Of a stretch of 33,217 nucleotides of DNA, positions 25,609 through 33,217 are shown one piece after another. The stretch spans positions 1 to 33,217 of the forward strand of contig JAQFVO010000837.1 in the NCBI GenBank assembly GCA_027942505.1, read 5' to 3'. Every line of letters begins with the position of its first letter. The stretch's first letter is position 1. The DNA comes from Endozoicomonas sp. Lineage in GTDB: Bacteria > Pseudomonadota > Gammaproteobacteria > Pseudomonadales > Endozoicomonadaceae. Below the pieces are notes generated by a model. That model was not told the DNA's origin. It did not search any database and was given only the letters and a program-made list of their open reading frames with translations. A program made the position numbers and the translations under genes.

Positions 25609-27696
25609 ATGGACTCCATTGATAAAAAAATTAATACGCTGTTCGATGGCAAGGTGGTTCGCAAAGACTTGGTCCATCGTATTAAAAAAGGCACCAATGT
25701 ACCGACCTTTGTGCTGGAATTTTTACTGGCAAGGTACTGCGCCAGCGATGATGAAGCGGAGATTCAGGCCGGTATGGAAGCGGTGCTGGATACGCTTAAT
25801 GACAATTATGTGCGCCCGAACGAAGCCAACAAGGCACAGTCCAAAGTGGCCACCAAAGGCAAGTACCGGTTTATCGACAAGGTGCACGTAAATTATGTTG
25901 AGAAGAACCGTCGTCACTGGGCCGCTCTGGAGAACTTTGACTCTCGAAAAGTCGCCATCAGTGAAAAATTCTACCGCGACAATGACCGGCTTTTACAGGG
26001 CGGGCTATGGGCAGAGGTGACCATCGCCTATAACGAAATTGAAGACGATGATTACGCTTTTTACATTGAGGACCTTCGGCCCATTCAGTTAAGCCGTTTT
26101 AATTTTGATCAGTATTGTGAAGGGCGCCAGGCCTGCTCCCGGGATGAGTGGATGAGCTTTATTCTCCGCTCCGTGGGCCTGGAGCCGGGCAAACTTTCCC
26201 ACCGGGTGAAAATGCACTTTATTGCCCGTTTACTGCCTCTGGTGGAACCCAATTTTAATTTTATTGAACTGGGGCCACGGGGCACTGGCAAGTCCTACTT
26301 CTTCAGTGAGTTCTCACCCTATTCAACACTGATCAGCGGTGGCCAGGCGACCAAAGCGACACTGTTCTATAACAACCAGCGCAAGAAAATCGGCCTGGTG
26401 GGGTTCTGGGACACCGTGGCCTTTGATGAGGTGGGCGGCATCAAGGTTAAAGACCATGACACCATCCAGATCATGAAAGACTTTATGGCCAATGGCCGAT
26501 TTTCCCGGGGCGTTGAGGTGATTGCCGATGCCTCCATGGCGTTTGTTGGCAACCTGGATTTATCGGTGGATCAGATTGTTAACTCCGAGGTTTTTGACCT
26601 GTTTCAACCGCTTCCCAAAGAGTTTGATCTGGCGGTTATGGATCGTTTTGCATGTTACCTGCCCGGCTGGGAAATGCCCAAGAACAGCAGTGAGTTCTTA
26701 ACCGATAATTATGGGTTTATTACCGATTATCTGGCAGAAGCTTTTCACTATCAGCTGAAGCATACCAACCGCTATGAAGAGGTTAGCAAGCGTATTCGCC
26801 TGGGCAAAGCGGTGGAAGGTCGTGATGAAAAAGGCATCAAAAAAACCGTTGCGGCATTTCTAAAAATTCTTCATCCCAGCGGCTCACCTTCAGATGAAGA
26901 ATTTGAAGAGTATGTTGCCTACGCAGTAGAAGGACGTCGTCGGGTAAAAGAGCAGATGAACAAGCGTAAATCTGACGATGAATTTGCCAAAATCAATCTC
27001 TCTTACATTAATGCGGATGGTCAGGAGATCATTGTTTATTGCCCGGAGTCGAGGCTGGCACCAGCCACCCAGGACCCTATTCGAAAGGATATTCATGGGG
27101 ATGACGAAACGGTTGCTATTGAAACTCCAGTGGCGGAGATTCCCGACAAGGGTTCGGTATTCGATAAAGTACTCAAAAAGCCAGCTATTCCCATTGAGAG
27201 CGTAAATGCCGAGCCAGAAGTTCAGCCTCAGGAGCACCATTTTACCATTCACTATGGCGCAACAGGCTACAGCTATGAGTCAATTATCAGCCCTTATCTT
27301 GAGGGGGCCAAATCCATTGAAATTGAAGACCCATACATCCGCCTGACTCACCAGATACAGAATTTTGTCCGCTTCTGTGAAGCCGTTATCAAGACATCGA
27401 CCATCAAAAAAATCCGGCTGATCACCAGTTACGATGATGATACCGATGTTAAGGATATGTCAGACAAACTCGGAGAGCTGAAGCAGAGCCTGCTGGAAAT
27501 GGATATTGAACTTGATTTGAAGGTCAATGAGCATATGCATGACCGGGAAATTCGCATTGACAATGGCTGGATCATCAAGATTGGACGGGGCCTGGATTTC
27601 TTCCAGAAGCCTGATAGCTGGTTTAGTGTTGGTACCAATGATCTGTTGCTGAGGAAGTGTCTGGAAACGAAGGTTGATATTTTTAAGAAAGGTTAA
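25609..27696 (+). CDS. brxL: BrxL, AAA+ DNA-binding protein of type 1 BREX
   Basis: The 695-residue protein begins with the BrxL motif DKKINTLFDGKVVRKDLV. It has Walker A GPRGTGKS at about residues 222-229, a WDTVAFDEVGG Walker B region at about 266-277, and an arginine-bearing DRFACYLPGWE segment at about 345-355. After an acidic linker (about 480-540) comes a C-terminal phospholipase-D-like domain of the MIT-C type, with MHDREIRIDNGWIIKIGRG. Early annotation called BrxL Lon-like, but structures show a ring-shaped AAA+ protein that encircles DNA. It is needed for phage exclusion and not for methylation. The start lies four bases after the pglZ stop, with a poor ribosome binding site, so translation is probably coupled. 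Confidence 0.94.
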   Translation: MDSIDKKINTLFDGKVVRKDLVHRIKKGTNVPTFVLEFLLARYCASDDEAEIQAGMEAVLDTLNDNYVRPNEANKAQSKVATKGKYRFIDKVHVNYVEKNRRHWAALENFDSRKVAISEKFYRDNDRLLQGGLWAEVTIAYNEIEDDDYAFYIEDLRPIQLSRFNFDQYCEGRQACSRDEWMSFILRSVGLEPGKLSHRVKMHFIARLLPLVEPNFNFIELGPRGTGKSYFFSEFSPYSTLISGGQATKATLFYNNQRKKIGLVGFWDTVAFDEVGGIKVKDHDTIQIMKDFMANGRFSRGVEVIADASMAFVGNLDLSVDQIVNSEVFDLFQPLPKEFDLAVMDRFACYLPGWEMPKNSSEFLTDNYGFITDYLAEAFHYQLKHTNRYEEVSKRIRLGKAVEGRDEKGIKKTVAAFLKILHPSGSPSDEEFEEYVAYAVEGRRRVKEQMNKRKSDDEFAKINLSYINADGQEIIVYCPESRLAPATQDPIRKDIHGDDETVAIETPVAEIPDKGSVFDKVLKKPAIPIESVNAEPEVQPQEHHFTIHYGATGYSYESIISPYLEGAKSIEIEDPYIRLTHQIQNFVRFCEAVIKTSTIKKIRLITSYDDDTDVKDMSDKLGELKQSLLEMDIELDLKVNEHMHDREIRIDNGWIIKIGRGLDFFQKPDSWFSVGTNDLLLRKCLETKVDIFKKG

Positions 27697-27797
27697 CTAT
27701 CACGGCTGTATGTTCCAGCGATGACTGTATGGCTAACTTTTATTGGCCTCTTCAGCTTCAGAAGAAACACCACGTTTGTATTCTCTGAGGAAACACC

Positions 27798-29897
27798 ATG
27801 AACCAGCAGCAAGCTCTGGCACTGCTAAGAACTGCAATAAATACTCCACAGGCAGAATTTCGGGATGGTCAATGGGAAGCCATTGATGCACTGGTTAACC
27901 GCCAGCAAAAACTTCTGGTTGTTCAGCGAACAGGATGGGGTAAAAGCTCCGTTTATTTTATCAGTACCCGAATCTTCCGGGACCGGGGAAAAGGCGTCAC
28001 TATCATTGTTTCACCCCTACTGGCTTTGATGCGGAACCAGATTGAATCAGCCCGGAGGCTGGGTCTCAATGCTGTCACGCTGAACTCGACGAACCCGCAT
28101 GAATGGGATTTAATCCGCAGACGAATTCTTGGTAATGAGATCGACTGTTTGTTGATCTCTCCGGAACGATTGGCCAATGACGGTTTTATCGAAGACCTTC
28201 TTATGCCCGTTGCCAACAGTATCGGCCTGATGGTGATTGATGAGGCTCACTGCATTTCAGATTGGGGACATGATTTTCGTCCTGACTACCGTCGAATAGT
28301 CAATATTCTACGCCGTATTCCTGCTAACACCCCGGTTTTGGGCACCACGGCCACAGCAAATAACAGGGTGGTCGCAGATGTGCAGGAGCAGTTGGGTGAT
28401 ATTGTGATCCAGCGTGGTCCACTGATCCGGGAGGGTCTCCAGCTGCAAACTCTGGAACTTCCAGATCAGGCAGCACGCCTGGCCTGGCTGGTCAACACCA
28501 TTCCTGAGCTTGCCGGTACCGGTATTGTTTATGTCCTGACCAAACGAGATGCCGAACAGGTAAGCCGGTGGCTGACCCGAAATAATATTCAGGCCCGGGC
28601 TTATTACAGTGACGCGGAAGATAACGCATTCCCGGACAGTAATAGCTACCGTCAACACCTTGAAGATATGCTGCTCAACAACCAGCTTAAAGTTCTGGTG
28701 GCAACCACCGCGCTGGGGATGGGCTATGACAAACCCGACCTTGGCTTTGTTATTCACTATCAGGCGCCCGGCTCTATCGTTGCCTACTACCAGCAAGTGG
28801 GGCGTGCTGGTAGGGGGATTTCGTCATCTACCGGGGTACTATTGAGTGGCCGGGAAGATCAGGATATTCACGAATATTTTCGTGAATCTGCGTTCCCGTC
28901 CGAAAGTGATATTTTTGCGATTCTTGGTGCCCTGGAACAGTACGATGGACTCACCACCCGGCAACTTGAAGAGCACACCAACGTACGCTTCGGGCAGATT
29001 GAAAAAGTTCTGAAAATGCTCAGCGTTGAGAACCCGGCACCAATTATTAAGATCGGTAGCCAGTGGCGGCGCACACCGGTTCCGTTCTCAATGGATCATG
29101 AGCGAATTGCCCATTTAACTCAGCAACGTGAGCTTGAATGGCAACAGGTGCAAAATTACCTGCACACCGGTTCCTGCTATATGAGTTTTCTCAGGAATGG
29201 GCTGGATGATCATGTTCAGGAACCTTGTGGTGTTTGCGCTAACTGCGCCGGGCATCCAATAACTGGTACAACCATCAATACTCACCTGGCTCATCAGGCC
29301 TCCACATTCCTGAAACAGGCAGAAGCCCCCATAAAGCCAAAAATACAGCTACCTGCTAATGCCTTTACTGAATATGGGCTCAGAGGGAATCTGCCGCCTC
29401 AACTACGAGCCCAGGAAGGGCGGGTACTTTCCCGTTGGGGCGATGCAGGCTGGGGGTATATGGTTGCAGAAGATAAGCATAATGGTCATTTCCGGGATGA
29501 GCTGGTCCAGGCCTCGGCGGAAATGATTCGTGAACGCTGGATTATGGAAGAACCGCCCCGCTGGGTTTGCTGCGTTCCTTCGCGCAATAACCCACGTCTG
29601 GTGCCAGACTTTGCCGAACGCCTTGCAAGAGTCCTTGGCCTGCCCTTTGTCCCGGCAGTAGTTAAGGCCAGGGATAATGCACCACAAAAACTTCAGCAAA
29701 ACCGTTTCCACCAGTGTCGAAATCTTGATGGTGTTTTTGCCATTCAAAGTGACTTAAACAACATGGGTCCAGTTTTACTGGTTGATGATGCTGTTGATTC
29801 TGGCTGGACCTTTACCGTCATTACAGCGCTGCTACAAAATGCTGGCAGTGGTAAGGTTTACCCTGTTGCGCTGGCTTCGACGACGACAGGTGATTAA
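27798..29897 (+). CDS. RecQ-type helicase fused to a ComFC-like phosphoribosyltransferase domain
   Basis: The 699-residue protein has an N-terminal superfamily 2 helicase: Walker A TGWGKS at about residues 45-50, DEAH at 148-151, TTATAN, and GRAGRG in the second RecA lobe. Four cysteines (460, 477, 480, 483) make the RecQ zinc site. A winged-helix-like stretch follows. From about residue 565 to the end the protein resembles ComFC, with CVPSRNNPRLV, an NRFHQCRNLDGVF segment, and a PRPP loop VLLVDDAVDSGWTFT at 659-673. The helicase should unwind DNA; the reaction of the second domain is unknown. GAGGAAA precedes ATG 27798. A 101-base spacer after brxL could hold a separate promoter. Its stop overlaps the next start by one base. 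Confidence 0.88.
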   Translation: MNQQQALALLRTAINTPQAEFRDGQWEAIDALVNRQQKLLVVQRTGWGKSSVYFISTRIFRDRGKGVTIIVSPLLALMRNQIESARRLGLNAVTLNSTNPHEWDLIRRRILGNEIDCLLISPERLANDGFIEDLLMPVANSIGLMVIDEAHCISDWGHDFRPDYRRIVNILRRIPANTPVLGTTATANNRVVADVQEQLGDIVIQRGPLIREGLQLQTLELPDQAARLAWLVNTIPELAGTGIVYVLTKRDAEQVSRWLTRNNIQARAYYSDAEDNAFPDSNSYRQHLEDMLLNNQLKVLVATTALGMGYDKPDLGFVIHYQAPGSIVAYYQQVGRAGRGISSSTGVLLSGREDQDIHEYFRESAFPSESDIFAILGALEQYDGLTTRQLEEHTNVRFGQIEKVLKMLSVENPAPIIKIGSQWRRTPVPFSMDHERIAHLTQQRELEWQQVQNYLHTGSCYMSFLRNGLDDHVQEPCGVCANCAGHPITGTTINTHLAHQASTFLKQAEAPIKPKIQLPANAFTEYGLRGNLPPQLRAQEGRVLSRWGDAGWGYMVAEDKHNGHFRDELVQASAEMIRERWIMEEPPRWVCCVPSRNNPRLVPDFAERLARVLGLPFVPAVVKARDNAPQKLQQNRFHQCRNLDGVFAIQSDLNNMGPVLLVDDAVDSGWTFTVITALLQNAGSGKVYPVALASTTTGD

Positions 29898-31372
29898 TGA
29901 ATTTTTCTGAGAATACCCAGGCGATCCTGCTGTTAAATGCCCATTTTGCAAAAGCGGTAAAGGGTGAATTTACCCCCCTTACCACAACCGAGTGGGGGAA
30001 TTTTTCGAGTTGGCTCAGGGATAAGGAACTTTCACCAGCTCAACTGTTGAAGGCCGACCTGAGCGATGTCCTTGCCAGCTGGCATGATAGAAAAGTAACA
30101 ACAGAGCGTATTCAGGCGCTGCTTGAGCGCGGTCATGCTATGGCTCTTGCCTTGGAAAAATGGGAAAGAGCTGGCATTTGGGTTATTACCCGATCCGATG
30201 ATGCTTACCCCAGACGATTGAAAAATCGTCTTCGCTGGGCCACACCGGCCGTGTTTTTTGGAGTGGGCAACAGGGATTTACTGAATCAGTCAGCATTGGC
30301 GGTTGTAGGTTCCAGAAATGCATCAGCTGAAGACCTCCATTTTTCTGATGAAGTTGGGGCACAAGCTGCTTCACAGGGTTATGCATTGGTTTCCGGTGGC
30401 GCAAGAGGGGTGGATGAAACGGCCATGCAGGGTGCTCTGAATGCCGAAGGAACTGCCATTGGTATTATGGCTGACAGTCTTCTGAAAGCGGCTACTTCTG
30501 CCAAATGGCGAAAGCATTTGATGCGGGGAAACCTGGCGCTCATTTCGCCCTTTTATCCAGAAGCGGGTTTTAACACGGGTAATGCCATGGCTCGCAATAA
30601 GTATGTCTATTGCATGTCTGATGCTGCCCTGGTTGCCCACTCGGGAACAAAAGGAGGAACATTAACGGGCGCCCTGGAAAACCTGAAAAAGCGTTGGGTT
30701 CCACTGTGGGTAAAAGAAACCAATGACCCCAATGCTGGCAATGGCCAAATCGTTGCCAACGGTGGTCGATGGTTTAATAGCGCTGCTGAGACGATAGACA
30801 TTGCCAGCCTGTTATTTTCGACCACGGCTCAGTCTGAGCAAGTGGGAGTGGTTGCCGATAATGGTCATTGCCCAAGCACTGAAACACCGTCACTGTTTTC
30901 TCAGCCTGAGGCTACTATAGAGCCTTCAGAGACCACCGTAACAGATGTCGCAAAAGGGATTGACCTTGACAGTAAAGCTGATGTCCACAACTCCGAGGCA
31001 AAAGTTGAACCAGCTCAAACTGGTCCCTCAGATCTGTTGATACCTGTGCCTAATGATGAACCTTCCCCGGAAGATATTTCATCTTCTGAAGGCCTCTCCC
31101 TAACAAAGGAGGGAGATCAGTCCGAAGAGAATTGGGATAATCAATCTAATCAGGAAAGCCTTCAGCCGCTGTTCCAACTTTTTCTGGTACATATTGCCAA
31201 GCTGTGTGCTGCACCCAAAACGATTGATGAAATTTCAGATGACCTGGGTCTTCATAAAAGCCAGACCAAAGCGTGGCTGGTACAAGCTGAGCAGGAGCAT
31301 AGAGTTGAGAAACTGTCTCGTCCTGTCAGGTATCAATGGTCTGTTCAGGGAAATCTTGAGGGTATTGAATAA
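29897..31372 (+). CDS. DprA-like protein with long acidic linker and C-terminal winged helix
   Basis: The 491-residue protein holds a DprA/Smf-type Rossmann domain: AYPRRLKNRL, AVVGSRNAS at residues 135-143, SGGARGVDETA at 166-176 and a SGTKGGTL loop at about 250-257. DprA binds single-stranded DNA and loads RecA during transformation. Here an N-terminal helical region precedes it, and an unusual acidic, serine-rich linker of about 100 residues (roughly 315-415) leads to a winged-helix domain (about 425-485, TIDEISDDLGLHKSQTKAWL). Housekeeping DprA proteins are shorter and lack that linker, so this is a specialised version. ATG 29897 overlaps the stop of the helicase-PRTase gene (TAATG), strong evidence that the two act together. 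It is the last gene of the island. Confidence 0.86.
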   Translation: MNFSENTQAILLLNAHFAKAVKGEFTPLTTTEWGNFSSWLRDKELSPAQLLKADLSDVLASWHDRKVTTERIQALLERGHAMALALEKWERAGIWVITRSDDAYPRRLKNRLRWATPAVFFGVGNRDLLNQSALAVVGSRNASAEDLHFSDEVGAQAASQGYALVSGGARGVDETAMQGALNAEGTAIGIMADSLLKAATSAKWRKHLMRGNLALISPFYPEAGFNTGNAMARNKYVYCMSDAALVAHSGTKGGTLTGALENLKKRWVPLWVKETNDPNAGNGQIVANGGRWFNSAAETIDIASLLFSTTAQSEQVGVVADNGHCPSTETPSLFSQPEATIEPSETTVTDVAKGIDLDSKADVHNSEAKVEPAQTGPSDLLIPVPNDEPSPEDISSSEGLSLTKEGDQSEENWDNQSNQESLQPLFQLFLVHIAKLCAAPKTIDEISDDLGLHKSQTKAWLVQAEQEHRVEKLSRPVRYQWSVQGNLEGIE

Positions 31373-31409
31373 ATGACTAGTGCACCCAAGCCTCAATACC
31401 CACGCATCT

Positions 31410-31547
31410 TCACGCCTGTAGAGGACGGCCTTTGAAAGTCCACTTAAATGGCTTGGCCATACTCTCATTGAAGAACTCAATGATACCGTAGAGCCGTGCC
31501 TTCAGGTCCTCTTTGGAAGTGAAGCTGTTCCTCTTCAAAAACCTTCT
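31410..31547 (-). pseudogene. C-terminal remnant of an IS630-family transposase
   Basis: Read on the minus strand, 45 codons ending in TGA (31410-31412) give a sequence with RRFLKRNSFTSKEDLKARL and then FFNESMAKPFKWTFKG. This is the usual end of IS630-type DDE transposases (SF.S.EDL, FI..YN, PF.WT). Going upstream the frame soon meets a stop, and the catalytic DDE residues are missing, so only the tail survives. It lies directly beyond the last defence gene and marks the right border of the island as a site of past transposition. Confidence 0.7.
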
Positions 31548-31719
31548 ATGGACTGGGCGTTTTTACGCCGACACACAATCAGCTCAAGATCCTTGCATTG
31601 CTGGTCTGACGACAGAATTTTCTGGGAATGTTTCGACTTCATCCCTGCGTTGCCATCGAGGAAAAAAAGGGGGCAATCAAGACATGCTTGCGTCTGTGTG
31701 GATATCAGGCTTTCCCGTG
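31548..31719. other. Unassigned DNA between transposase remnant and DUF2244 gene
   Basis: No gene can be supported here. A 71-codon plus-strand frame begins at ATG 31548 (rich in R, S, C and W) but has no ribosome binding site and runs into the opposite DUF2244 gene. The start abuts the transposase remnant, and a small hairpin GGCGT-TTTT-ACGCC lies at 31556-31569. It may be the rest of an insertion sequence or a different mobile fragment. Confidence 0.35.
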
Positions 31720-32199
31720 CTAGCCAGTGGACAGCAACAACTCCAGACGTTCTATCAGGATGACCTTGTCTTGCTGGTTGAGAAATGAGCCCAGCTCCAA
31801 CTCTTTGCCGTGAGAGCGAAGAATCACCGCTGTCGTTTTCCAGGGGTGAGTAGGGCGACGGATGATCAACTGGCACCAGAGGCGATGATAACGATGGGTG
31901 GCCTTTGGACGGTAAAACCCTTTTTGCACAATAACCTCATGCTCATCAAAGGTGATCAGCTCTTTGCGCTGGCGCTGCCAGAGGCAGTAATAAGTGCCAA
32001 TAAACAAGGCAAGCAGCTCCAGAAGCGAGAAGGGCAAAATAACGCCAGCGCCGGCAATGAAAAAACCGATGGCAATGCTCATCGACAATACCGTCATCGC
32101 ACCGAACAGCAGCAGGTTAATGCGCCAGCTCATGGAGTTGTTGGGCTGAAGAAGAATCGTGCCTTCTTTACAGCGAGGGGCGAAATCGCATGTGACCAT
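31720..32199 (-). CDS. DUF2244 family membrane protein
   Basis: The 159-residue protein has two membrane segments at about residues 28-48 and 51-72, followed by a basic loop and a beta-rich cytoplasmic domain with LITFDEHEVIVQKGF, a conserved tryptophan segment, VILRSHGKELELGSFL and a C-terminal helix. This is the pattern of DUF2244, small proteobacterial inner-membrane proteins of unknown function, in some genomes located near cytochrome oxidase genes. ATG 32199 follows AGGGATC at good spacing. The gene lies downstream of malG on the same strand, about 155 bases away. No functional link with maltose transport is evident. Confidence 0.8.
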   Translation of the reverse strand: MVTCDFAPRCKEGTILLQPNNSMSWRINLLLFGAMTVLSMSIAIGFFIAGAGVILPFSLLELLALFIGTYYCLWQRQRKELITFDEHEVIVQKGFYRPKATHRYHRLWCQLIIRRPTHPWKTTAVILRSHGKELELGSFLNQQDKVILIERLELLLSTG

Positions 32200-32353
32200 T
32201 GTTTGATCCCTGTTCTCAGTCCCCGTGGTTTTGATGGCATTTTATGCTGAGGGACGGTTGGTCAGTGTCCATTCGACAGACAATGATTATCCAAAAAGTG
32301 TGAGTGATTATAGTCCATGTACCCGGGGACGGTTTCCTTGCCTTGGCCGCCAG

Positions 32354-33217
32354 TCAATCCCTGAGACCAAACACCCTCTGGCCGGCAACAAGCCAGCGCT
32401 GGCCGACCAGGAAAACAACGGTGATCGGCAGACCACAGAGGATGGCGGCAGCAGCAAAGTCACGCCAGGGGAGCGGATCCAGTTGCAGGTAGCGCCTCAG
32501 GCCAACGGTCAGGGTCAGCTTGTCGGTACTGTTGAGTAGCACTGAGGCCGCCGGAAATTCGGTGATGCTGGTGATAAAAGCCAGGGTAAAAGCCGTCACC
32601 AGAATCGGTATGGAGGTTGGTAACAGTATGTAACGCAGCGTCTGCCAGACATTGGCACCAGCAATACAGGCCGCCTCTTCGGGCGACTTGTCGATGGTTG
32701 CCAGATACCCTTTGAGCAGCCAGAAAGGCAGAATAACTCCTCCCAGGTGGGCAAGGGTGAGCGACCACAGGCTATCCAGACCCAGCCAGCTGGCGTAGTA
32801 GCCAAGCTGGTCAAAGAGCGAGTAGATGCCGGTCAGAGAGAGCACAGGGGGGAACAGGGGCAGGATTATCATAAGCGCAAGCAGTGCTCGCTTGCCGGGC
32901 AGGCGCAGGCGGGCACAGGTGTAGGCACCCGTTGTCGTAAAAGTCACTATCAGTATTGAGCTGATGGTGGCTACTTTGACCGAATTCCACAGCCAGAGCA
33001 GTACCGGAAAAGGAGGGTCGATGACAGTGCCATCGGCTTGTTCCCACGGGATGCCCAGGGCCAGATACCAGTGCTCAAGAGTGACATGTCGGGGTAGCAG
33101 CGAGTCGGTGGCCATATTGCCAGTTTCCAGAGAAGCCAGAATCAGCATGACCAGAGGGGACAGGGTGATCAGCAGAAATAACCACATCGCCAGGCGGGCA
33201 GCCCAGAGCCGGCGGTG
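32354..33217 (-). CDS. malG: Maltose/maltodextrin ABC transporter permease MalG (5' end beyond window)
   Basis: This is an inner-membrane permease of the MalFGK2 importer, which takes up maltose and maltodextrins from the periplasmic binding protein MalE. At least 287 residues are present, closely following E. coli MalG: TGNMATDSLLPRHVTLEHW, FPVLLWLWNSVKV, the EAA loop EEAACIAGANVWQTLRYILLP that contacts the ATPase MalK, and SITEFPAASVLL. Six membrane segments are recognisable. The frame stays open to the right edge and upstream residues continue in the manner of MalG's N-terminus, so ATG 33187 is probably internal and the true start lies outside. malF and malE would be expected next, off the right edge. 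Confidence 0.92.
   Translation of the reverse strand, partial: HRRLWAARLAMWLFLLITLSPLVMLILASLETGNMATDSLLPRHVTLEHWYLALGIPWEQADGTVIDPPFPVLLWLWNSVKVATISSILIVTFTTTGAYTCARLRLPGKRALLALMIILPLFPPVLSLTGIYSLFDQLGYYASWLGLDSLWSLTLAHLGGVILPFWLLKGYLATIDKSPEEAACIAGANVWQTLRYILLPTSIPILVTAFTLAFITSITEFPAASVLLNSTDKLTLTVGLRRYLQLDPLPWRDFAAAAILCGLPITVVFLVGQRWLVAGQRVFGLRD

Noticed and set aside
10801-31719. Prophage or integrative element borders (integrase, tRNA, att repeats)
   Set aside because: No integrase, tRNA or matching direct repeats were found at either edge of the defence island.

Overview
The window is a piece of a gammaproteobacterial chromosome. The left part follows the gene order bactofilin, erpA, anmK, M23 peptidase, tyrS known from Pseudomonas and relatives. 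A MalG-type permease, dispersed palindromic repeats and a base composition near 50% GC by eye would fit an Oceanospirillales or Endozoicomonas-like organism; that taxonomic guess is weak.

Layout. 1-978: repeat DNA and a CDP-alcohol phosphatidyltransferase gene. 1383-8089: cell-envelope and housekeeping genes (coiled-coil membrane protein, bactofilin, Fe-S carrier ErpA, anhydro-MurNAc kinase AnmK, a MepM-like M23 endopeptidase, an orphan gene, tyrosyl-tRNA synthetase). 8146-10795: the complete AmmeMemoRadiSam trio (AMMECR1, Memo, radical SAM), split around a divergent promoter region. 10796-11514: a gene-free border holding a MITE-like palindrome. 11515-31372: a defence island of eleven same-strand genes, about 20 kb. 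31410-31719: an IS630-type transposase remnant and unexplained DNA. 31720-33217: backbone again, with a DUF2244 membrane protein and the 3' part of malG running off the right edge.

The defence island is a BREX system in type 1 order (brxA-brxB-brxC-pglX-pglZ-brxL) with three additions: a brxE-like gene at its head, an AAA ATPase plus DUF4276 (Toprim-like) pair embedded between pglX and pglZ, and a downstream pair made of a RecQ-type helicase fused to a ComFC-like phosphoribosyltransferase domain and a DprA-like protein. The last pair combines the three functions of the competence complex ComFA-ComFC-DprA and also resembles the ShosT/ShosA toxin-antitoxin defence pair. It is the best candidate here for a little-described system. 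pglX has a strikingly AT-rich centre, indicating exchange of its target-recognition region. pglZ carries a run of eight G that could make the system phase-variable.

Proposed division of labour in the island: PglX methylates host DNA and sets target specificity; BrxA, BrxB, BrxC, PglZ and BrxL form the machinery for methylation and phage exclusion; the embedded ATPase/DUF4276 pair and the helicase-PRTase/DprA pair probably act as further, possibly abortive, defence layers. Start overlaps (brxE/brxA, brxA/brxB, DUF4276/pglZ, helicase/dprA-like) indicate translational coupling. No tRNA, rRNA, CRISPR array, integrase or origin was seen.
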